A stretch of DNA of 11,756 bases from Thermoleophilia bacterium (GCA_014534155.1 JACVSB010000030.1:1-11756), one strand, 5' to 3'; numbered from the stretch's first letter, positions 1 to 8,121 are shown. The notes: generated from the sequence alone by a model not told the origin. Numbers and translations: made by a program.

Positions 1-231
1 CTCGCCGACCTCCTGCTCGAGCTGGAGCGCTCGTACAAACTCTGGCAAGCGGGCGGGATCGATGCCCTCTACACGGAGCTCGCCCCGCGCGACTTCCTCC
101 GCAACCGCCGCGTCTACCTCGACGGCGAGGCTGGCTACGCGATCGCGATCGACCGCGCGGGACGCCTCGAGGTCGCGCTCGGAGACGAGCGCAGGCTGGT
201 CGAATCGGGCGAGGTCCGCTTCGAGCGCTAG
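1..231 (+). CDS. birA: Biotin--[acetyl-CoA-carboxylase] ligase (BirA), C-terminal fragment
   Basis: The open frame runs from the left edge to a TAG at 229-231 and gives the last 76 residues of a protein whose start lies outside the window. The fragment begins in an amphipathic helix (LLLELERSYKLW) and then forms the small SH3-like C-terminal domain of biotin protein ligases. Its landmarks are RNRRVYLDG, then a glycine-alanine turn with AIAIDRAGRLEV, and a closing SGEVRF. The enzyme makes biotinyl-5'-AMP and transfers biotin to a lysine of the carboxyl carrier protein of acyl-CoA carboxylases in the cytoplasm. The catalytic biotin/ATP site (GRGRxG region) is not in the window. Whether the protein has an N-terminal DNA-binding repressor domain cannot be seen either. 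It is convergent with the amidase gene and shares a CTAG stop with it. The family call rests on a short domain, so it is good but not certain. Confidence 0.8.
   Translation, partial: LADLLLELERSYKLWQAGGIDALYTELAPRDFLRNRRVYLDGEAGYAIAIDRAGRLEVALGDERRLVESGEVRFER
228..231. other. Shared CTAG: overlapping stop codons of two convergent genes
   Basis: The palindrome CTAG provides the TAG stop of birA on the plus strand (229-231) and the TAG stop of the amidase gene on the minus strand (230-228). The two coding regions therefore overlap by four bases tail to tail, with no room between them for a terminator. Transcripts from either side must run into the other gene. Confidence 0.85.
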
Positions 232-2396
232 TCGCGGACGCGCGCCCGGCGCGGTCGCGAAGAGTTCCCGGCAGCGTCCTCGGCCGCGACGCCGACGAAG
301 TTCGGGCCGAGCGGGCGCCAGATCGAGACGAGACCTGCGGGGACGCTCCGCCGGACGACGGTCGCGCCGAAGCGGAGGGTCACGCGCACGGGCTCGCTCG
401 CGCGGAAGCGGACGAGCGTACCGCCGGCGCGCCGGCGAGCGGAGAGGCCCGTCACCTCGGGCGCCGTCGTGTCGAGCACGAGCGGCGCGGAGAGCACGCG
501 TGTCCCGAGCTCCGTGGTCGCCGCGACGACGACCCGGTAGCGACCCTCGGGCGCGGCGCCGGGGCCCGCCGCTCCGTCCCAGCGCAACGCGTAGACCGCC
601 GGCGCGAGCACCGTGCGCGGGAGGAGGGTGGCGACGGCCCTCGAAGCCGCGAACACGCGCGCCCGCACCTCCGCCGCGCGAGTCACGCGGAAGCGCACGC
701 TCGCCGTCTCCCGGCGCCCGTCGCCGTTCGGCGAGAAGGCGCTCGGCGCGACGGTGAGGGCGGCGAGAGTCGAGTCGACGACCAGGCTCGTCTCGCGTGT
801 CCCGCGCTCGCTACCCCTCGCGGCCTCGGCGAGCAGGGAGTAGCGCCCGTCCGGTACGGGCGACCCGTCCGGCTTGCGCCCGTCCCAGCCGTACAAGGTC
901 GTCCCGGCGGAGACCGCTCGCGCGGAGGCGAGCGTTGCCACCGTCGTTCCACGCTCGTCGCGCACGCGGAGCGACACCGTCGCGGCGGCCGAGACGGTCA
1001 CGGAAACCCGGACCCGCTCGCCGGTGCCGTCACCGTTCGGGGTGAGGAGGCGCGGGGCGACCGCAAGCCGGGTCACGGCGAGGGCCGACCTCGGCCCGAG
1101 GACGCCCCGGGCCGGCCGCACGCCCGTGCCCGCCCCGATCGTGTACGTCAAGCGATCCGCGGCCGAGACGCCGCTCGCGTCCCAGGTCCAGTCCACCGCC
1201 GTTCCGGTGCCCCGACCGCTCGCCACCGTCGTCCCGACTGCGTCTGAGACGGTCACGCTCCACATCCGCGCCTCAGAGAGACGCGCCGTGAAGCGGACGG
1301 GGCCGCCGGGTGACCCCTGCACGCGTGGGTCGAAGAGCTTGGGGCCAGCGTACGCCGCCACCGCCCGGGCGAGCGCCGGCAGCTCGGCGTAGAGCGCGCC
1401 ACCCGGGCAGCTCGTCGACCCGACGTCGCGATGGCCCGAAACCCGGGCGAGCGAGACCACGGTTCCGGCGGGCCACTTGGGGTTCCCGCCTGACGTCCAG
1501 CGCAGGCGTGAGGAGGGGTCGACGTGCGCGAGGTCGAGGCGCCAGGAGAGCAGCCGGACGAGAGCCGCGCGCGCGGCCGGCGTGATGGAGGAGGACTGGT
1601 ACGTCCCGAGGAGGGCGACGCCCACGCTCCCCGTGTTGAAGCCCTGGGCGTGCGCGCCGACCACGTTGCGCGAGACGCCGCCCGCCCTACCCTCGAAGAC
1701 CTGGCCAAAGGGGTCGACGAGGAAGTTGTAACCGATGTCGTTCCAGCCGTTCGACTTCACGTGGTAGGCCAGGATCCCGCGCACGACCGCCGCTGACTCC
1801 GACGCCGTGCGCGGGCGTGCGCCGGCCGTGTGGTGGACGACGGCGAAGGCGAGTCGGGCTGCGTACGACGGCGCCGCGCGCACGAGCGACTCGTCCGCGC
1901 CCCACTGCGCGCGCGCCATCACGGCCGGGCGGGCAGGCATGCGGGTCGCCGGTGCAGGCGCGCCCGTGACCGGGCTCGAGACGAAGTTGGCGCGAACGCG
2001 CGTGACGGCTCCCGTGACGCGCACCTGGAGCCGGCCCGACGGACCGACCCAGTACGGGTTCCCCAGCTTCCACCCGCTCCGCCGCCGCGCCTCTTCCCGC
2101 CCGAGGTCGGGACGGTCCTCGGCCTCCGGCCGCGCAGGCCGCCACGCGCTCCAGCGGCCCGAGAGCGCCTGCGTCCGAAACGAGACGTAGCCGCGGCCGC
2201 GCCAGTGGACGCCCGCAAGGTGGAAGGCAAACGGAGCGCGAAGCGCCGGGAGCGTCCTCGGGGATCCGGCGCGGGCGAGGGTCGGAAGCGCCGGAACCGC
2301 CTGCTCGCGCGCCTCGACGCGGACGCCCGCCTGCGCGGGGACGGCGAGGAGGAGCGCTCCTGCGAGCGCGGCGGTGGCAGCACGCGGACGGGTCAC
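228..2396 (-). CDS. Exported N-acetylmuramoyl-L-alanine amidase (PGRP/Amidase_2) with C-terminal FlgD-like Ig repeats
   Basis: The 722-residue protein is read from a GTG at 2396. This start is chosen because it puts a clean signal peptide at the N-terminus: TRPR, a hydrophobic Ala/Leu core, and AQA|G cleavage near residue 23. The frame stays open to an ATG at 2504, but that start buries the signal and overlaps the divergent nfeD. Residues about 50-150 look like a beta-rich domain of unknown role. The amidase domain (about 159-349) has VVHHTAG near 188, DIGYNFLVDPFGQVFEGR near 220-236, and GHRDVGSTSCPG with His322 and Cys330. These match the zinc ligands of the T7-lysozyme/PGRP family, which cuts the bond between MurNAc and L-Ala in peptidoglycan. 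Four Ig-like segments follow (about 362-722). Two carry the FlgD-Ig hallmark (TPNGDG near 452, SPNGDG near 555). There is no sorting motif or terminal membrane helix, so it is probably secreted. No strong Shine-Dalgarno precedes the GTG, and the start is less sure than the family. Confidence 0.88.
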   Translation of the reverse strand: MTRPRAATAALAGALLLAVPAQAGVRVEAREQAVPALPTLARAGSPRTLPALRAPFAFHLAGVHWRGRGYVSFRTQALSGRWSAWRPARPEAEDRPDLGREEARRRSGWKLGNPYWVGPSGRLQVRVTGAVTRVRANFVSSPVTGAPAPATRMPARPAVMARAQWGADESLVRAAPSYAARLAFAVVHHTAGARPRTASESAAVVRGILAYHVKSNGWNDIGYNFLVDPFGQVFEGRAGGVSRNVVGAHAQGFNTGSVGVALLGTYQSSSITPAARAALVRLLSWRLDLAHVDPSSRLRWTSGGNPKWPAGTVVSLARVSGHRDVGSTSCPGGALYAELPALARAVAAYAGPKLFDPRVQGSPGGPVRFTARLSEARMWSVTVSDAVGTTVASGRGTGTAVDWTWDASGVSAADRLTYTIGAGTGVRPARGVLGPRSALAVTRLAVAPRLLTPNGDGTGERVRVSVTVSAAATVSLRVRDERGTTVATLASARAVSAGTTLYGWDGRKPDGSPVPDGRYSLLAEAARGSERGTRETSLVVDSTLAALTVAPSAFSPNGDGRRETASVRFRVTRAAEVRARVFAASRAVATLLPRTVLAPAVYALRWDGAAGPGAAPEGRYRVVVAATTELGTRVLSAPLVLDTTAPEVTGLSARRRAGGTLVRFRASEPVRVTLRFGATVVRRSVPAGLVSIWRPLGPNFVGVAAEDAAGNSSRPRRARVRD

Positions 2397-2489
2397 CGGG
2401 GATCGGGCGCGGGCGTCTCGACGGAAGCAGATGTCGGCAGCGGGCACAAGGGGGTGAAAGGGCGCGGATACAATCCTTACAGGCCAAAG
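2397..2489. promoter_or_regulatory. Divergent spacer between amidase and nfeD, with a -10-like TACAAT for nfeD
   Basis: This 93-base spacer must hold the promoters of both divergent genes if the GTG start of the amidase is right. On the plus strand, TACAAT at 2469-2474 matches the sigma-70-type -10 consensus at five of six positions. No convincing -35 lies 16-18 bases upstream. A transcript starting 6-7 bases after it would begin near 2481, only about 9 bases before the nfeD ATG, so nfeD may be nearly leaderless. An AGG at 2481-2483 is the only ribosome-binding-like sequence. I see no clear promoter for the amidase on the minus strand. The functional role is inferred. Confidence 0.35.
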
Positions 2490-3830
2490 ATGCGCCGGCT
2501 GCACGCGCTTTCCGTCGTCGTCGCCCTCTCGGCGACCCTTCTTGCAGGGACCGCGGTCGCGCAGGACGGAGCCCGGGAACGCCCGCGCGTCCTCGCGGTG
2601 GAGTTCGCCAACGACGTCAACCCGATCACGCAGGACTACCTCACGGACGCCATCGAGCGCGCGAACGACGAGCGCTACGACGCCGTCGTCCTCCTCACGG
2701 ACACCCCGGGCGGCCTGGACAGCTCAATGCGGGCGATCATCAAGGCGGAGCTCGAGTCGCGCGTCCCCGTCGTCCTCTACGTCTATCCCCCGGGCTCCCG
2801 CGCAGCGTCGGCAGGCGTCTTCCTCGCCATGGCCGCCGACGTAGCCGCGATGGCGCCGTCCACGAACATCGGGTCGTCGACGCCCATCTCGTCCACCGGC
2901 GGCGAGATTCCCAAGGACCTGCGACGCAAGGTCGTGAACGACGCCGCCGCCTTCGCGCGCGAGCTCGCGGAGGACCACGGCCGAAACGGAGACTGGGCCG
3001 AATCCGCCGTTCGCCGGGCCTCGAACCTCGGCGCCCGGGAGGCGGGGCGCCGAAACGTCGTGGACGTCCTCGCCGACGACCTGCCGAGCCTGCTGGAGAA
3101 GATCGACGGCAAGCGCACGAAGCCGAAGGGACTCGTTCTCAAGACGGCGAACGCTGCGGTGGACACCGTCTCCATGAGCTTCTGGAAGCGGGCGCTCGAC
3201 ACCCTCATCGACCCGAACCTGATCGTCCTCCTCATGTCGATCGGCCTGCTCGGAATCACCGTCGAGGTCCTGAACCCCGGGCTCATCTTCCCCGGCACGA
3301 TTGGGGCGATCTCGCTCGTGATCGGGCTGTTCGGCCTCCAGGTGCTCCCGGTGAGCTGGGCCGGCGTCCTCCTGCTCCTGCTGGCGCTCGGCTTCTTCGC
3401 CGCCGAGGCGTTCGTCGTGAGCCACGGAGCGCTCTCCCTGGCCGGTGCCGTCAGCTTCGTCATCGGCGCCCTCCTCCTCTTCGACCCTGCCGGAGACGCC
3501 TATCAGGTCTCGCTCCCGGTCGCGCTCGCGATCGGCGGGACCCTTGCGGCGGCGGTGGGCGTGGCGATCACGAAGATCGTGCAGGTGCGCCGGTCGCAGC
3601 CGCAGACCGGCGAGGAGGAGATGATCGGCGGCATTGGGGTCGTCCGCACGGAGCTAGCGCCGGACGGGCTCGTGTTCGTCCACGGCGAGCTCTGGCGGGC
3701 CCGGGCGACGGACGGCCCGATCGGCGTGGGCGAGCAGGTAAAGGTGGCGAGGATCGACGACGGCCTCGTCCTGGGTGTCGACCGGGTGAGCGGGGGCGAG
3801 CCGGCGCCCGAGCCCGTGACGAGAACGTAG
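2490..3830 (+). CDS. nfeD: NfeD-family membrane serine protease (ClpP-like, NfeD1b type)
   Basis: The protein has 446 residues from the ATG at 2490. The frame is open much further upstream, but this ATG begins a typical signal sequence (MRRLHALSVV... to AVAQ, about 1-24). The ClpP/crotonase-like protease domain spans about 32-205. DTPGG (71-75) and PPGSRAASAG (101-109) follow, and Ser107 sits where the catalytic Ser of Pyrococcus PH1510 lies. Lys147, about 40 residues later in RRKVVND, is the likely partner of the Ser-Lys dyad. Four to five hydrophobic segments occupy about 240-363. A soluble OB-fold NfeD domain (about 375-434, with GxGVVRTELAPDG and VKVARIDDGLVLGV) ends the protein. Family members cut the hydrophobic C-terminus of the partner stomatin/slipin, and such a gene starts 9 bases downstream. 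The two are almost certainly co-transcribed. The physiological role of the pair is unsettled; membrane quality control is the usual proposal. Confidence 0.92.
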   Translation: MRRLHALSVVVALSATLLAGTAVAQDGARERPRVLAVEFANDVNPITQDYLTDAIERANDERYDAVVLLTDTPGGLDSSMRAIIKAELESRVPVVLYVYPPGSRAASAGVFLAMAADVAAMAPSTNIGSSTPISSTGGEIPKDLRRKVVNDAAAFARELAEDHGRNGDWAESAVRRASNLGAREAGRRNVVDVLADDLPSLLEKIDGKRTKPKGLVLKTANAAVDTVSMSFWKRALDTLIDPNLIVLLMSIGLLGITVEVLNPGLIFPGTIGAISLVIGLFGLQVLPVSWAGVLLLLLALGFFAAEAFVVSHGALSLAGAVSFVIGALLLFDPAGDAYQVSLPVALAIGGTLAAAVGVAITKIVQVRRSQPQTGEEEMIGGIGVVRTELAPDGLVFVHGELWRARATDGPIGVGEQVKVARIDDGLVLGVDRVSGGEPAPEPVTRT

Positions 3831-3832
3831 GA
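3829..3832 (+). promoter_or_regulatory. Ribosome binding site of the slipin gene, overlapping the nfeD stop
   Basis: AGGA at 3829-3832 lies seven bases before the slipin ATG (3840) and includes the last two bases of the nfeD TAG stop. Ribosomes ending on nfeD would be placed directly over this site, which suggests translational coupling of the protease and its partner. Confidence 0.5.
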
Positions 3833-3839
3833 TCCGAGC

Positions 3840-4628
3840 ATGTCCGTCGCCCTCATCGCCGTCGCGGCCGTCGTCGTCCTGGTTGTCCTCCTCCTGGCGG
3901 CGTCGGTCCGCGTCGCCCGCGAGTACGAGCGCGGCGTCATCTTCCGCCTCGGCCGGCTCAAGTCGCCGCCCAAGGGGCCCGGCCTCTTCCTGCTTATCCC
4001 GGTGATCGACAAGATGGTGCGCGTCGACCTGCGCACGGTGACGCTGAACGTGCCCCCGCAGGAAGTGATCACGAAGGACAACGTCCCCGTGCGCGTGAAT
4101 GCCGTCGCCTACTTCCGCATCATCGAGCCCGAGAAGGCGATCGTGCAGGTCGAGAACTACATGGTCGCGACGTCGCAGATCTCCCAGACGACGCTTCGTA
4201 GCGTGCTGGGCCAGCACGTCCTCGACGAGCTCTTGTCCGAGCGCGACAAGATCAACGCGATCCTGCAGCAGATCATCGACGAGGCGACCTCGCCCTGGGG
4301 GATCAAGGTCGCGATCGTCGAGGTGAAGGACGTCGAGATCCCGGCCAGCATGCAGCGCGCGATGGCGCGCCAGGCGGAGGCGGAGCGCGAGCGGCGCGCG
4401 AAGGTGATCGCGGCGGAGGGCGAGTTCCAGGCCTCCGAGCGGCTGCGCGAGGCAGCCGACGTCATGAGCGCGAACCCGACGACGCTCCAGCTGCGCTTCC
4501 TGCAGACGATGCTCGAGATGGGCAGCGAGCGGGCGTCGACGCTCGTGCTGCCCCTCCCGATCGAGCTCTTCCGCCCGTTCCTGGACGCGCGACCGACAGC
4601 CGTGCGGCCGAGCACCGACTCGGCCTGA
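3840..4628 (+). CDS. Slipin/stomatin-like SPFH (band 7) membrane protein, partner of NfeD
   Basis: The 262-residue protein starts at an ATG with a well-placed AGGA. One N-terminal membrane segment (about 3-21) precedes the SPFH/band 7 domain. Typical slipin landmarks are [13 protein letters not shown] (28-40), [12 protein letters not shown] (46-57), [17 protein letters not shown] (78-94) and [18 protein letters not shown] (119-136). A charged helix with [20 protein letters not shown] (175-194) is the family's oligomerisation/coiled-coil part. The C-terminal stretch [13 protein letters not shown] (231-243) is the mildly hydrophobic tail; its archaeal counterpart is the cleavage target of NfeD proteases. 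Slipins form large ring-like membrane assemblies and mark membrane microdomains. The length is usual for the family and no key segment is missing. It is the second gene of the nfeD cluster, and the following GalT-like frame begins at or just after its stop. Confidence 0.93.
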   Translation: MSVALIAVAAVVVLVVLLLAASVRVAREYERGVIFRLGRLKSPPKGPGLFLLIPVIDKMVRVDLRTVTLNVPPQEVITKDNVPVRVNAVAYFRIIEPEKAIVQVENYMVATSQISQTTLRSVLGQHVLDELLSERDKINAILQQIIDEATSPWGIKVAIVEVKDVEIPASMQRAMARQAEAERERRAKVIAAEGEFQASERLREAADVMSANPTTLQLRFLQTMLEMGSERASTLVLPLPIELFRPFLDARPTAVRPSTDSA

Positions 4629-4672
4629 CGCCTCCGTCAGACCTCCGGCGCGACCCGCTCTCGGGCCGGATC

Positions 4673-5494
4673 GTGGCCGTCGTCCCCGCGCGCGCCCGCC
4701 GTCCGGGGGCGTTCCTCGGCGCCATCGAGGAGCCGACGGCCGGTGAGCTCGAGTCGTGCCCCTTCTGCGAGGGCCGCGAGGCGTGGACACCGCCCGAGAC
4801 GCTCGCCCTCGGGCGGCCGGCAGGCTCGCCGCGAGACTCGCCCGGCTGGATCGTGCGCGTCGTCCCGAACCTGTACCCGGTGCTCGCGCGGCACGAGGTC
4901 GTCGTACACTCGCCGCGCCACGTGCGCACGTTCGCGGACGTCCGCGACGAGGAGCTCTTGGAGACCGCGCGTGCCTGGCAGGAGCGGGCCGCTGCCGAGC
5001 CGACCGGGTACCTGTACGCACTCGTCAACGAGGGCCGCTTCGCCGGCGCGAGCCTCGCCCACTCGCACTCGCAGCTCGTCTGGCTCCCGGAGGCGCCTCC
5101 GGGCGTCGCGCGCGAGCGGGGCGGAGCGGGCGAAGTCCTCGACGAGCACGCCCTGGCCGAGAAGCAGGGCGTCGTCCTCGCCGTCCACCCGGCGGGCCGG
5201 GCGCCGTACGAGCTCCTGGTCGCACCGCGCATGCCGGGTACGAGCGCGTTCGCCGACGAGCGCCTCGCTGCGGCGCTTGGGCTCCTCCGGGACGGCGCGC
5301 GCCGCCTCCGCGCCCTCGAGGGCCCCCTGCCCTGGAACGCCTGGCTTCACGACGGCCCCCACTGGCATATCGAGCTCGTGCCGCGGCTGACCCAGCTCGC
5401 AGCCCTCGAGCTGGGGGCCGAGATCTACGTCAACGTCGTGGCGCCCGCGGACGCCGCCGAGGCGCTTCGCAGCGTCCGCCCCGCCGCCCCGTAG
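4673..5494 (+). CDS. Galactose-1-phosphate uridylyltransferase-like protein (HIT superfamily)
   Basis: From the GTG at 4673 the protein has 273 residues. The open frame continues upstream with a family-like sequence (LRRDPLSGRIVAVVP) that has no ATG, GTG or TTG. The true start may be the CTG at 4625, which overlaps the slipin stop as CTGA and gives about 289 residues. GalT landmarks are clear. CPFC (Cys29, Cys32), SPRH (His83) and the first His of HSHSQ (130-134) match the zinc ligands of E. coli GalT. His132 is the expected nucleophile that carries UMP. HWHIELVPRL (230-239) and LELGAEIYVNVVAPADAAEALR (245-266) are the conserved C-terminal half. The known reaction moves UMP from UDP-glucose to galactose-1-phosphate. 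The protein is shorter than E. coli-type GalT (about 350 residues) and no galK, galE or other Leloir gene is near. The exact sugar or nucleotide substrate is therefore open (it could be an ADP-sugar phosphorylase-like relative). Confidence 0.82.
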   Translation: MAVVPARARRPGAFLGAIEEPTAGELESCPFCEGREAWTPPETLALGRPAGSPRDSPGWIVRVVPNLYPVLARHEVVVHSPRHVRTFADVRDEELLETARAWQERAAAEPTGYLYALVNEGRFAGASLAHSHSQLVWLPEAPPGVARERGGAGEVLDEHALAEKQGVVLAVHPAGRAPYELLVAPRMPGTSAFADERLAAALGLLRDGARRLRALEGPLPWNAWLHDGPHWHIELVPRLTQLAALELGAEIYVNVVAPADAAEALRSVRPAAP

Positions 5495-5506
5495 CGGCCG
5501 CTCTAC
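5491..5506. other. Convergent gene junction with a 10-bp palindrome
   Basis: The galT-like TAG (5492-5494) and the gyrA stop (TAG on the minus strand, 5505-5503) are separated by only 8 bases. Most of the gap is the perfect palindrome AGCGGCCGCT (5493-5502). There is no T-run on either strand, so it is not a standard intrinsic terminator. It could form a short hairpin at the end of both transcripts, but in DNA this GC-rich that may be chance. Confidence 0.4.
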
Positions 5507-8058
5507 GCCTCGTCGTCGAGCGCGGGCCCGGAGTCGGTCGGGCCCTCGACGATGGCTGCTGCGCCTTGGCTCTCCTCGGCGAGCTCCGCGGCATCGCTTG
5601 CCTGCTCGACGACCCGGGCGAGGGTCGAAACGCGCTCGTCGCGGCGGAGGCGCATGGCGATCACGCCCTGGGTGGCACGCCCGAGGCGCTTCACCTCCTC
5701 GACCGGCATGCGGATCACCGTGCCCCCGTCGGACATGAGCATGACCTGGTGGCCGTCGCGCACGACGAGGGCGCCCGCGAGCTGGCCGCGCGCCTCGCTC
5801 AGCTGCACAGTCTTCACGCCCATCGACCCGCGGCCCTTGACGGGGTACTCGTCGATCCGGGTGCGCTTCCCGTACCCGTTCTCCGTCACGACGAGCAGGT
5901 CGGCGTCGTTTCGGGCGATGTCTGCGGCGATCACCTCGTCTCCCGCGCGCAGCGTCATCCCGCAGACGCCCTCGGTCGCCCGCCCCATCGCCCGGACGCC
6001 GACCTCGTGGAACCGTGCGGCCTGCCCCTTGCGTGAGACGAGCAGGATGTCGTCGTTCCCGGACGAGTGGAGGACGCCGACGAGCTCGTCCCCTTCACGC
6101 AGCTTGATCGCGATGATCCCGTCCGCCTTCAGGGTGGTGTTGTACTCGGCGAAACGCGTCTTCTTGGCGACACCGTTCTTCGTCGCGAGAACGAGGAACT
6201 CGGCCTCCGTGAAGTCCCGCGTGGCGATCAGCGCGCGGGTCGCCTCTCCCTGTGCGAGCGGCAGCAGGTTGACGATCGCACGGCCCTTGGACTGGCGCGA
6301 GCCGAGCGGCAGCTCGTGCACCTTGAGCCGGTACACCTTCCCGACCGAGGTGAAGAAGAGCAGGAAGTCGTGCGTGGAGGCGACCACGAGGTGCTCGATG
6401 TAGTCGTCCTCCTTGAGCTCCATGCCCATGACGCCCACGCCCCCGCGCCGCTGCTCACGGTACGTCGTCACCGGCAGCCGCTTCACGTACCCAGAGCGGG
6501 TGATCGCGATGACCATGTCCTCCTCGGCGATCAGGTCCTCGAGCTCGAGCTCCTCCTCGGCGGCCACGATCTCCGTCCGGCGCTCGTCGCGCTTCCCGTA
6601 GATCTCCCTGATCTCCAGCAGCTCCTCGCGGATCAGGGCGTCGATCCGGAAGGGGTCGCCGAGGATCGTGCGCAGCTCCGCGATCCGCTCCCGGAGGTCG
6701 GCGTACTCGCCCTCGATCTCCTTGCGCGCGAGGCCGGTCAGCCGGGCGAGCCGAAGGTCGAGGATAGCCTGCGCCTGGATCTCGGAGAGCGCGAAGCGCT
6801 CCTCGAGGCCGGTGCGCGCCGCGTCGGTGTCCGCCGAGCCCCGGATGAGCGCGATCACCTCGTCCAGGTGGTCGAGCGCCTTCAGGTACCCCTCGAGGAT
6901 GTGCGCGCGCTCCTCGGCCTTGCGCAGCTCATACTTCGAGCGGCGCGTAACGACGTCGCGCTGGTAGTCCAGATAGTGGCGGATGAGCTCGACCAGCGAG
7001 AGCGTCCGCGGGACGCCGTCCACGAGCGCGACCGCGTTGTAGCCGAAGCTCGTCTGCAGCGGCGTGTGCTTGAAGAGCTTGTTCAGCGCGACCTGCGGGA
7101 CGGCGTCGCGCTTGAGCTCGATCTGGATCCGCATGCCCGACTTGTCCGAGTGGTCGGCGAGATCCGAGATCTCCGTCAGGACCTTGTCGCCGACGAGGTC
7201 GGCGATCTTACGGATGACGCCGGTGTCGCCGCCCTTCTTGACGCCGTAGGGAAGCTCGCTCACGACGATGGCGGACTTGCCTCCGCGCAGCTCCTCCACG
7301 TGGGCGCGGGCCCGCACGACGATCCGGCCGCGGCCGGACCGGTACGCATCGCGGATCCCGGAGCGCCCGACGATGATGGCGCCGGTGGGGAAGTCCGGTC
7401 CCTTTACGTGGCGCGCGATCCGGTCGACGTCGATGTCCGGGTCGTCGATCATCGCCACGATCCCGTCGATCACCTCTCCCAAGTGGTGGGGAGGGATGTT
7501 CGTCGCCATGCCGACCGCGATCCCGGAGGAGCCGTTCACGAGGAGGTTGGGGAAGCGCGAGGGCAGGACCGCCGGCTCCCGCCGCGACTCGTCGTAGTTC
7601 GGGACGAACTCGACCGTGTCGGCGTCGATGTCGCGCAGCATCTCCGTGGCGAGGCGCGCGAGCCGGCACTCGGTGTAGCGCATAGCGGCCGGCGGGTCGT
7701 CGTCCAGGGAGCCGAAGTTGCCCTGGCCGTCGACGAGCGGGTAGCGCATGGAGAAGGGCTGGGCGAGCCGGGCGAGCGTGTCGTAGATCGCCTGGTCGCC
7801 GTGCGGGTGGTACGAGCCCATGACGTCGCCGACGATCCGCGCGCACTTCTTGTACGGTCGGTTCGGCTGCATCCCCGCCTCGTGCATGCCGTAGAGAACG
7901 CGGCGGTGAACGGGCTTCAGGCCGTCGCGGACGTCGGGAAGGGCGCGCCCGACGATGACCGACATCGCGTAGTCCAGGTAGCTCGAGCGCATCTCCTGCT
8001 CGAGCTCGCGCGGCTCGATACGGCCCGGTCCGAGAGGACCCGTCTCGATCTCAGTCAC
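5503..8058 (-). CDS. gyrA: DNA gyrase subunit A
   Basis: The 851-residue protein reads from a GTG at 8058 with a GGGAG ribosome binding site (8065-8069) six bases away. GyrA is the breakage-reunion subunit of the A2B2 gyrase that introduces negative supercoils using ATP hydrolysed by GyrB. The N-terminal winged-helix/tower region begins with [29 protein letters not shown] (25-53). The quinolone-determining region is [10 protein letters not shown] (84-93), and the catalytic Tyr is Tyr128 in RYTECR. A coiled coil spans about 365-490. The C-terminal beta-pinwheel (about 510-815) carries the GyrA box QRRGGVG (536-542), which separates gyrase from topoisomerase IV. An acidic tail ends the protein. 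The residue at the E. coli Ser83 position is Gln89, while Asp87 is kept as Asp93. It follows gyrB by 89 bases on the same strand, probably in one operon. Confidence 0.98.
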   Translation of the reverse strand: MTEIETGPLGPGRIEPRELEQEMRSSYLDYAMSVIVGRALPDVRDGLKPVHRRVLYGMHEAGMQPNRPYKKCARIVGDVMGSYHPHGDQAIYDTLARLAQPFSMRYPLVDGQGNFGSLDDDPPAAMRYTECRLARLATEMLRDIDADTVEFVPNYDESRREPAVLPSRFPNLLVNGSSGIAVGMATNIPPHHLGEVIDGIVAMIDDPDIDVDRIARHVKGPDFPTGAIIVGRSGIRDAYRSGRGRIVVRARAHVEELRGGKSAIVVSELPYGVKKGGDTGVIRKIADLVGDKVLTEISDLADHSDKSGMRIQIELKRDAVPQVALNKLFKHTPLQTSFGYNAVALVDGVPRTLSLVELIRHYLDYQRDVVTRRSKYELRKAEERAHILEGYLKALDHLDEVIALIRGSADTDAARTGLEERFALSEIQAQAILDLRLARLTGLARKEIEGEYADLRERIAELRTILGDPFRIDALIREELLEIREIYGKRDERRTEIVAAEEELELEDLIAEEDMVIAITRSGYVKRLPVTTYREQRRGGVGVMGMELKEDDYIEHLVVASTHDFLLFFTSVGKVYRLKVHELPLGSRQSKGRAIVNLLPLAQGEATRALIATRDFTEAEFLVLATKNGVAKKTRFAEYNTTLKADGIIAIKLREGDELVGVLHSSGNDDILLVSRKGQAARFHEVGVRAMGRATEGVCGMTLRAGDEVIAADIARNDADLLVVTENGYGKRTRIDEYPVKGRGSMGVKTVQLSEARGQLAGALVVRDGHQVMLMSDGGTVIRMPVEEVKRLGRATQGVIAMRLRRDERVSTLARVVEQASDAAELAEESQGAAAIVEGPTDSGPALDDEA

Positions 8059-8121
8059 GCGCGTCTCCCGGGAGGACCGCGAGGACCCGGCCGGTCCCCT
8101 CTCGCTTCGCGCTCCCCCTCA

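Noticed and set aside
62..757. 231-codon Arg/Ser-rich frame on the plus strand
   Set aside because: It is out of frame with birA and antisense to the amidase, and of low complexity. It is not a gene.
1830..2489. 220-residue upstream extension of nfeD
   Set aside because: This part is antisense to the amidase and Arg/Ala/Gly-rich. The signal peptide begins at the ATG at 2490, so the upstream frame is only open by composition.
2397..2504. 36-residue N-terminal extension of the amidase from the ATG at 2504
   Set aside because: It would put a charged, non-signal stretch before the signal peptide and overlap the start of nfeD. The GTG at 2396 fits an exported protein better.
5491..5506. Palindrome between galT-like and gyrA as a bidirectional terminator
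   Set aside because: The stem is short and no T-run follows on either strand, so I note it only as a junction feature.
8083..8097. Inverted repeat GGACC/GGTCC in the gyrB-gyrA spacer as a terminator
   Set aside because: Five-base arms without a T-run. Similar stems occur by chance in DNA of this composition, and gyrB-gyrA read-through is expected.
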